Positions 59,586 to 64,000 of a stretch of DNA of 64,000 nt are shown here, piece by piece (positions within the stretch are counted from its first letter, which is position 1; each line of letters starts with the position of its first letter). The position numbers were made by a program, and so were the translations under genes. Location: positions 930,001 to 994,000 of the forward strand of contig CBDBGS010000007.1 of NCBI GenBank assembly GCA_965205385.1. The letters run 5' to 3'. Under the pieces are notes generated by a model, which was given only the letters and a program-made list of their open reading frames with translations, was not told the DNA's origin and did not search any database. The stretch comes from CATOSP01 sp965205385. Lineage in GTDB: Bacteria > Chloroflexota > Dehalococcoidia > Lucifugimonadales > UBA3495.

Positions 59586-60808
59586 AAACGCTGGCGCTGG
59601 CGCTCCTGGCAGCCTCCATCCTGATCGCCTGCACCGGCGCGGCAACCGGAACCACGCCGCCGCCCGTCACGTCCGCCGCCACTCCGACGCCCGACGTCGC
59701 CGTGACCGTGGAGGCCGGGATCAGGGGCACCACAGAGGCGGAAAAGGTAATGGAGGCCAAGGTGCAAGCCCGCGTGGCGGCAACCCAGGCCGCGATGCCC
59801 ACCGCCACGCTAACTCCAACCCAGACGCCGATACCAACCCTGACACCAACACCGGTCCCAACCCTAACTCCGACGCCGACGCCGACCCCAACCATCACGC
59901 CTTTCCCAACCGCCACGCCGGTCCCAACACCAGACCAGGCAGCAGCCGGAACGACGGAACAGGAAAAAGAACACATGACCCGGGTCTGGTACAACTGCAT
60001 CAACACGGACCCGGAACTCAGAAAGGACTTCATAGACGGAATGACCGAGGATGGGTTCATAACCAAGGAAACCGCCAGCAACATCGTCAAAGACTATAAC
60101 TCCTTTAGTCTGATAATAGAACTCGCATTAACGGATCCAGAAGTAGCAGAATTTTACAGGGTCATAACACCAATAATCGAAACCGAATGCGGCGGCACCC
60201 CCGGCAAACCCAAGAGCGAAGAACAAACTAAACAGGGACCCACAGCAGCAGCTGGCCCCGCCTTCAAGATGCAAGAGTACAAAGGGTTGACGTTCAAACA
60301 ATTCGCCGAGCCGCCGCCGCTGACCGTCGACCCTGCAGCCAAGTACACGGCAACTCTCACTACCAACATGGGCGTGATCGTCATCGACCTGTTCGCCGAA
60401 TCCGCTCCCAAGACGGTGAACAATTTCGTGTTCCTGGCCGAAGACGGGTTTTATGACGGCTTGATGTTCCACCGGGTCATCGAGGACTTCATGATCCAGG
60501 GCGGCGACCCTACCGGCACCGGCGGCTTTGGTCCCGGCTACAAATTCGAGGATGAGACAAGCCCCTCGGACTCATTTGACAAGCCGGGGTTGCTGGCGAT
60601 GGCCAATTCGGGGCAGAACACCAACGGCAGCCAATTCTTCATCACCACCGTGCCGACGCCGCACCTGAACGGCGGGCATACCATATTTGGCGAAGTGGTC
60701 CAAGGACAAGACTTGGCCATTGCCATCTCCAAGGTCGCCAAGGACGCCCAGGGCAGACCGAATGGCCCGGTGACTATCGAAGGCATCGAGATCGCCAAGT
60801 CCGGCTGA
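59582..60808 (+). CDS. Cyclophilin-type peptidyl-prolyl isomerase lipoprotein, copy 2 with extra domain
   Basis: 408 residues; GAGGAG precedes the ATG. The lipoprotein signal (TLALALLAASILIAC), a long Thr-Pro repeat linker (TPTPTPTPT-type) and a small extra domain with two Cys (TRVWYNCINTDPELRKDFID ... TPIIETECGG) differ from copy 1. The cyclophilin domain from about residue 225 is almost the same as copy 1 (FHRVIEDFMIQGGDPTGTGG, GSQFFITTVPTPHLNGGHT). The new N-terminal part suggests domain shuffling during duplication. Confidence 0.92.
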   Translation: MKTLALALLAASILIACTGAATGTTPPPVTSAATPTPDVAVTVEAGIRGTTEAEKVMEAKVQARVAATQAAMPTATLTPTQTPIPTLTPTPVPTLTPTPTPTPTITPFPTATPVPTPDQAAAGTTEQEKEHMTRVWYNCINTDPELRKDFIDGMTEDGFITKETASNIVKDYNSFSLIIELALTDPEVAEFYRVITPIIETECGGTPGKPKSEEQTKQGPTAAAGPAFKMQEYKGLTFKQFAEPPPLTVDPAAKYTATLTTNMGVIVIDLFAESAPKTVNNFVFLAEDGFYDGLMFHRVIEDFMIQGGDPTGTGGFGPGYKFEDETSPSDSFDKPGLLAMANSGQNTNGSQFFITTVPTPHLNGGHTIFGEVVQGQDLAIAISKVAKDAQGRPNGPVTIEGIEIAKSG

Positions 60809-60833
60809 CTCCGGCAGCGTGAGGAGATATCCA

Positions 60834-61658
60834 TTGGACTTTCAGTGTCTGATCTACGAGGTGTCCGAGGGCATCTGCTATCTGACCCTCAACCGGCCCG
60901 AAAAGCTCAATGCGTTGAGCCCGTTATTGATGGCGGAATTGCGCGAGGCTTTGGAGGTCGTTGAAGTCGATCCGGAGATTCGCGTGGTAATCCTTACCGG
61001 CGCGGGGCGGGCCTTCTCGGCCGGGTTCGACCTCGACCCTGGCTCCCCCGAGCCGGACGAGCCCCATTCGAGCCCTCCCGACGAACGCCGGTCGCGCCTG
61101 AAGAGCCACATCGACACCTTCTTGATGGTCTGGAACCTGAGCAAACCGGTCATAGCCGCGGTCAACGGCTACGCTCTGGCCGGGGCTTGCGAGTTGGTGC
61201 AAGTGTGCGACGTCAAGATTGCGTCGGAGAGGGCGGTATTGGGTGAGCCGGAGATACGGGTTGGCCTAGGAGCTCCTTTTCTGATAACGCCTTTTAGCGT
61301 CGGGTTGGCTCGGGCCAAGGAACTGCTGCTTACCGGGGATACCATCGACGCTCACGAGGCTGCCCGGCTGGGGATGGTGAGCCGGGTCGTGCCCCACGAC
61401 GATTTAATGGCGGAATGCGAGAAGGTCGCCCGGAAGATCACGTTGATTTCCCGAGTTGGCATTAAGAACACCAAGATATCAGTGAACCGGGCGCTGGAAG
61501 CGATGGGGATGCTGACGGCAATCCAGCACAACCTGGAATTAATGACTCAGTTTGATATCAGCGCCGAGCCGGAGCAGCAAGGGTTTAGCGAAGCCGTCCG
61601 GGATGGGGGCCTGCGGGCCGGCCTCGCTTGGCGCGACGCCCGGTTCAAGGACCTTTGA
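60834..61658 (+). CDS. Enoyl-CoA hydratase/isomerase family protein
   Basis: 274 residues from TTG 60834, with GAGGAG 7 bases upstream; a GTG at 60819 lies within that site. Crotonase fold: LTLNRPEKLNALSPLLMAEL, the oxyanion loops VILTGAGRAFSAGFDLD and NGYALAGACELVQVCDVKIA, and the catalytic-type Glu in LGEPEIRVGLGAPF. It hydrates or isomerises acyl-CoA thioesters, for example in fatty-acid or aromatic catabolism. A truncated duplicate of its start lies at 59385. Confidence 0.9.
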   Translation: MDFQCLIYEVSEGICYLTLNRPEKLNALSPLLMAELREALEVVEVDPEIRVVILTGAGRAFSAGFDLDPGSPEPDEPHSSPPDERRSRLKSHIDTFLMVWNLSKPVIAAVNGYALAGACELVQVCDVKIASERAVLGEPEIRVGLGAPFLITPFSVGLARAKELLLTGDTIDAHEAARLGMVSRVVPHDDLMAECEKVARKITLISRVGIKNTKISVNRALEAMGMLTAIQHNLELMTQFDISAEPEQQGFSEAVRDGGLRAGLAWRDARFKDL

Positions 61659-61673
61659 TTAAGGCTAAGGCGC

Positions 61674-62570
61674 TTAGCCGCCCCGCTTAACCTCCACCTT
61701 TGCCATTCCCTCCAGGAAGTGAAGGATGGCCGCGTGGTCGTTGTCCGCCTCGCCGTCGTTGACCAGGGACCCGAGTATCTGTTGAAGCAGCGCCGTCACG
61801 GGCAGGGGCACGTTCAACTCCTGTCCGGTCTGAAGCACGTTTCGAAGGTCCTTTTGGTGCAGCCGGATGCGGAATCCGGGCCTGAAGTTGCGGTCCAGCA
61901 TCATGGGCGCTTTGGCCTCCATGACCGCGCTGCCCGCCAGTCCGCCGCGGATCGCATTGAAGACCTTCTCAGGGTCTACCCCCGCCTTCTGAGCCAATAC
62001 CATCGCCTCGCTCAACGCCTCGATGTTGGCGGCGACGCATATCTGGTTGGCGAGCTTGGTTACGCCGCCTGCGCCGACCTCGCCCGTGAGCACCACGTTG
62101 GTTCCCATGGTCTTGAGGAGGTCGAAGTGCTTGTCGAAGACCTCTTGCTTGCCGCCAACCATGATGGCCAGGGTGGCGTTGATCGCGCCGGGTTCGCCGC
62201 CGCTGACAGGGGCGTCCAGCATCTCCACGCCCTTCGTGGCGCATTCGGCCGCGATCTTCTGGGAGACCAGCGGGGCGATTGAGCTCATGTCGATGACCAC
62301 CGAGCCGGGACGCGCGCCCTCCAGCACTCCATTGCCGCCAAGGATGGCCGCTTCCGAATCGGCTGAATCTGGGACCATCGTAATGATGGTGTTCACGCTT
62401 TCGGCCACTTCCTTGTTGGAAGACGCGCCGGTGGCTCCTTCGGTGACCAATTCTTCGACGGGCTCGCCCACGATGTCGTAGACGGTCAGCGAGTAACCGG
62501 CTTTGAGCAGGTTCTTCGCCATCGGTTTTCCCATAATTCCGAGGCCGATGAATCCTATGTGTTCGGGCAT
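61674..62570 (-). CDS. Beta-hydroxyacid dehydrogenase (tartronate-semialdehyde reductase/3-HIBADH-like)
   Basis: 298 residues from ATG 62570 with GGAG upstream; the longer frame to 62660 runs into spacer. NAD(P)-binding IGFIGLGIMGKPMAKNLLKA, substrate motif MLDAPVSGGEPGAINATLAI, catalytic Lys in GGVTKLANQICVAANIEALS, and RIRLHQKDLRNVLQTGQEL. The length and motifs fit 2-hydroxy-3-oxopropionate reductase (GarR) or 3-hydroxyisobutyrate dehydrogenase; I cannot separate them. Convergent with the hydratase gene. Confidence 0.9.
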   Translation of the reverse strand: MPEHIGFIGLGIMGKPMAKNLLKAGYSLTVYDIVGEPVEELVTEGATGASSNKEVAESVNTIITMVPDSADSEAAILGGNGVLEGARPGSVVIDMSSIAPLVSQKIAAECATKGVEMLDAPVSGGEPGAINATLAIMVGGKQEVFDKHFDLLKTMGTNVVLTGEVGAGGVTKLANQICVAANIEALSEAMVLAQKAGVDPEKVFNAIRGGLAGSAVMEAKAPMMLDRNFRPGFRIRLHQKDLRNVLQTGQELNVPLPVTALLQQILGSLVNDGEADNDHAAILHFLEGMAKVEVKRGG

Positions 62571-62662
62571 GTTCTCTTCTCCTTGACATGGTCGGTAACC
62601 GCCCTGTGCGGTCGGATGCCACTCTATCATACAAGGGGCGGTGGGGCCAGACAGTCCCATTA

Positions 62663-62908
62663 GTAACAGTTCAGACTCGATGTGTCCTTCCTACTCCAAG
62701 CTCGTCATTCCGGGCTTGACCCGGAATCCAGAAACCCTTGTAACCAGCGACCTTCACTATCATTGGCATTTCTGGATTCCCGCCTGCGCGGGAATGACGG
62801 ATTGCGGGGGAATGACGGATTTCGGGGGCGGGACATGCTATGAGGATTATCACAGAGATGACCGATGTGAGATTCAGCCAATCCGCCTCATCGAGTCTGA
62901 ACAGTCAC
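62663..62908 (+). mobile_element. MITE-like element family A, copy 3 (246 bp)
   Basis: Ends GTAACAGTTCAGACTCGATG and CATCGAGTCTGAACAGTCAC, flanked by a decayed 8-bp duplication (TCCCATTA / TTCCATTG, 6 of 8). Same orientation and interior as copy 1, with one extra GGGGGAATGACGGATT unit. It occupies most of the 62571-62982 gap; nothing else was seen there. Confidence 0.88.
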
Positions 62909-62982
62909 TTCCATTGTGCTATGCTGGCCTTGGGCTTATCATGGCGGTTAATTCCACAGACGCGCCAACGAGGGGATGAGGA

Positions 62983-63933
62983 TTGTCTGAGGGAAAGGGC
63001 AGGACGGCCCTGGTGACAGGGGGAGCGGGGTTTATCGGGTCCCATCTGGTAGACCGGTTACTCACGCTGGGCTACCGGGTGGTGGTGCTGGACAACTTGA
63101 GCGCCGGGAAGCTGAGGAACGTGAATCCGGCGGCCAAATTTCACCACGGGGATATCACCGACCGCTCGGTCACCGAGGTGATCCACCGGGAGCAACCGGA
63201 GTTGGTTTTTCACCTCGCGGCCCAGGCCAGCGTACCCGCTTCCACCAAGGACCCCATACTGGACGCAAACGTCAATGTTGGGGGAACGCTCCGGCTGCTA
63301 GAGGCGGCGCGTCTCTACGGCATCGACAAGTTTATCTACTCTTCCACCGGAGGCGCGCTCTACGGCGATCCGGAGTCCAATCCATGCCTTGAGGACCATG
63401 CCATAGAACCGATTTCGCCCTATGGGACATCCAAATATGTGGCGGAACTCTACCTGGAGCTTTATCATAGGCTCTACCAGCTAAACTACACCATACTGCG
63501 CTACGGCAACGTTTACGGGCCGCGCCAGGACCCCAGCGGCGAGTCGGGCGTCGTGGCAATTTTCTCCCAGACTATGCTGGAGGGAAGACAGCCCACCATT
63601 TTCGGCGACGGCAGCCATGCCCGCGATTACGTGTACGTGGACGACGTGGTCGACGCCAACCTCTGCGCCATAGAACGGGGTGACTCCCAGGCGTTTAACA
63701 TCGGCTCCGGGGAAATGACCAGCGTCAACCAGGTCTTTGAGTCGCTGAAGAGCATAATTGGCTACCGGTGGGGGCCGGAACATGGCCCATCAAGGCCAGG
63801 GGACGTGTTCAGGATCAGTCTCGATTCAGCCAGAGCGGCCAAAGAGTTGGGTTGGCGGCCATCGACCAGTCTGGACGACGGGTTGCGCCAGACAGTAGAA
63901 TACTTCCGTAGTGGGGTCCGGGCTGGAGGATAG
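62983..63933 (+). CDS. NAD-dependent sugar-nucleotide epimerase/dehydratase (UDP-glucose 4-epimerase-like)
   Basis: 316 residues from TTG 62983. Extended SDR fold: ALVTGGAGFIGSHLVDRLL (NAD motif), HLAAQASVPASTKDPILDAN, YSSTGGALYGDP with the catalytic Ser/Thr, and the YxxxK pair in ISPYGTSKYVAELYLELYH. Then RYGNVYGPRQDPSGESGVVA and a C-terminal sugar-nucleotide cap. GalE-like or dTDP-glucose-type enzymes share these features; it probably makes precursors for surface sugars. Confidence 0.9.
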   Translation: MSEGKGRTALVTGGAGFIGSHLVDRLLTLGYRVVVLDNLSAGKLRNVNPAAKFHHGDITDRSVTEVIHREQPELVFHLAAQASVPASTKDPILDANVNVGGTLRLLEAARLYGIDKFIYSSTGGALYGDPESNPCLEDHAIEPISPYGTSKYVAELYLELYHRLYQLNYTILRYGNVYGPRQDPSGESGVVAIFSQTMLEGRQPTIFGDGSHARDYVYVDDVVDANLCAIERGDSQAFNIGSGEMTSVNQVFESLKSIIGYRWGPEHGPSRPGDVFRISLDSARAAKELGWRPSTSLDDGLRQTVEYFRSGVRAGG

Positions 63934-63968
63934 ACGACACCTAAGCATACAGGGGGCGTCCTTTCAAT

Positions 63969-64000
63969 ATGGAAGCGGAATTCGACACGATTATCCTCGG
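63969..64000 (+). CDS. Start of a probable FAD/NAD-binding oxidoreductase (partial)
   Basis: ATG 63969 reads MEAEFDTIILG before the window ends. The FDTIILG pattern is the usual first strand of a Rossmann FAD or NAD binding fold, but ten residues are too few for a firm call. Confidence 0.35.
   Translation, partial: MEAEFDTIIL

Noticed and set aside
1..64000. rRNA, tRNA, replication origin or prophage genes
   Set aside because: None recognised on either strand by eye; a tRNAscan or Infernal run would be needed to exclude small ones.

Overview
The window looks like a chromosomal segment of a Chloroflexota bacterium, probably from the SAR202/Dehalococcoidia side. This is inferred from gene content, not from a marker gene. 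The clues are fairly GC-rich DNA, lipoproteins with KEV-rich linkers on family-5 solute-binding proteins, a PAC2 protein, DUF1800/DUF1501 neighbours, many stand-alone oxidoreductases, and frequent TTG/GTG starts after strong GGAGG sites. No rRNA, tRNA, CRISPR array or phage module was seen.

Layout. 1-3106: tail of an RND pump and a very long HlyD-like adaptor. 3195-5391: a start-region duplication around an IS1182-type remnant, a PhnD-like binding protein and a PAC2 protein. 5947-11815: a peptide-type ABC uptake cluster whose binding-protein gene is split by a complete IS701-family element. 12032-20063: first copy of a MITE-like element, a ThDP enzyme, a SelA-fold PLP enzyme, DUF1800, a DUF1501-NHL fusion joined by a 15-bp tandem repeat, and an APH-like kinase. 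20389-24365: a glutaredoxin-DinB gene with an in-frame UGA, a GMC oxidoreductase, a hydroxyacid dehydrogenase and a small aspartic protease. 24790-28724: a TPR protein, two deacetylase-like genes and the N-terminal half of a GrdB-like protein. 28790-32065: a minus-strand block with Uma2, grdA (UGA = Sec), DUF1326 and grdC. 32379-37109: RTX, SppA-like and envelope proteins. 37344-43703: a complete Dpp/Opp-type ABC operon. 43875-50886: a Tag-like protein, a beta-lactamase-fold hydrolase, a 5'-3' exonuclease and a cohesin/dockerin pair. 51231-56092: a translesion-synthesis operon (ImuB-like, DUF6504, DnaE2/ImuC) behind a promoter carrying an SOS-like box. 56341-64000: a membrane metallopeptidase, a DUF433/PIN pair, duplicated cyclophilin/enoyl-CoA hydratase genes, a beta-hydroxyacid dehydrogenase, the third MITE and a sugar-nucleotide epimerase.

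The most notable content is selenium biology. Two genes contain an in-frame UGA exactly where a redox-active Cys/Sec is expected: a UxxC glutaredoxin fused to a DinB domain, and GrdA with its CxxU motif. Each UGA is followed by a hairpin whose apical loop starts 23 nt downstream, as expected for bacterial SECIS elements. GrdA sits in an apparent operon with GrdC and a Cys-rich DUF1326 protein. GrdD, GrdE and a full GrdB are absent, and only a GrdB N-terminal half lies nearby. This suggests a partial or remodelled glycine/betaine-reductase-like selenoprotein system. A second theme is small mobile DNA: a 228-246 bp MITE family with 20-bp terminal inverted repeats and 8-bp target duplications (three copies), a 149-bp MITE placed on a stop codon, and hairpin repeats that have entered coding sequences in frame.
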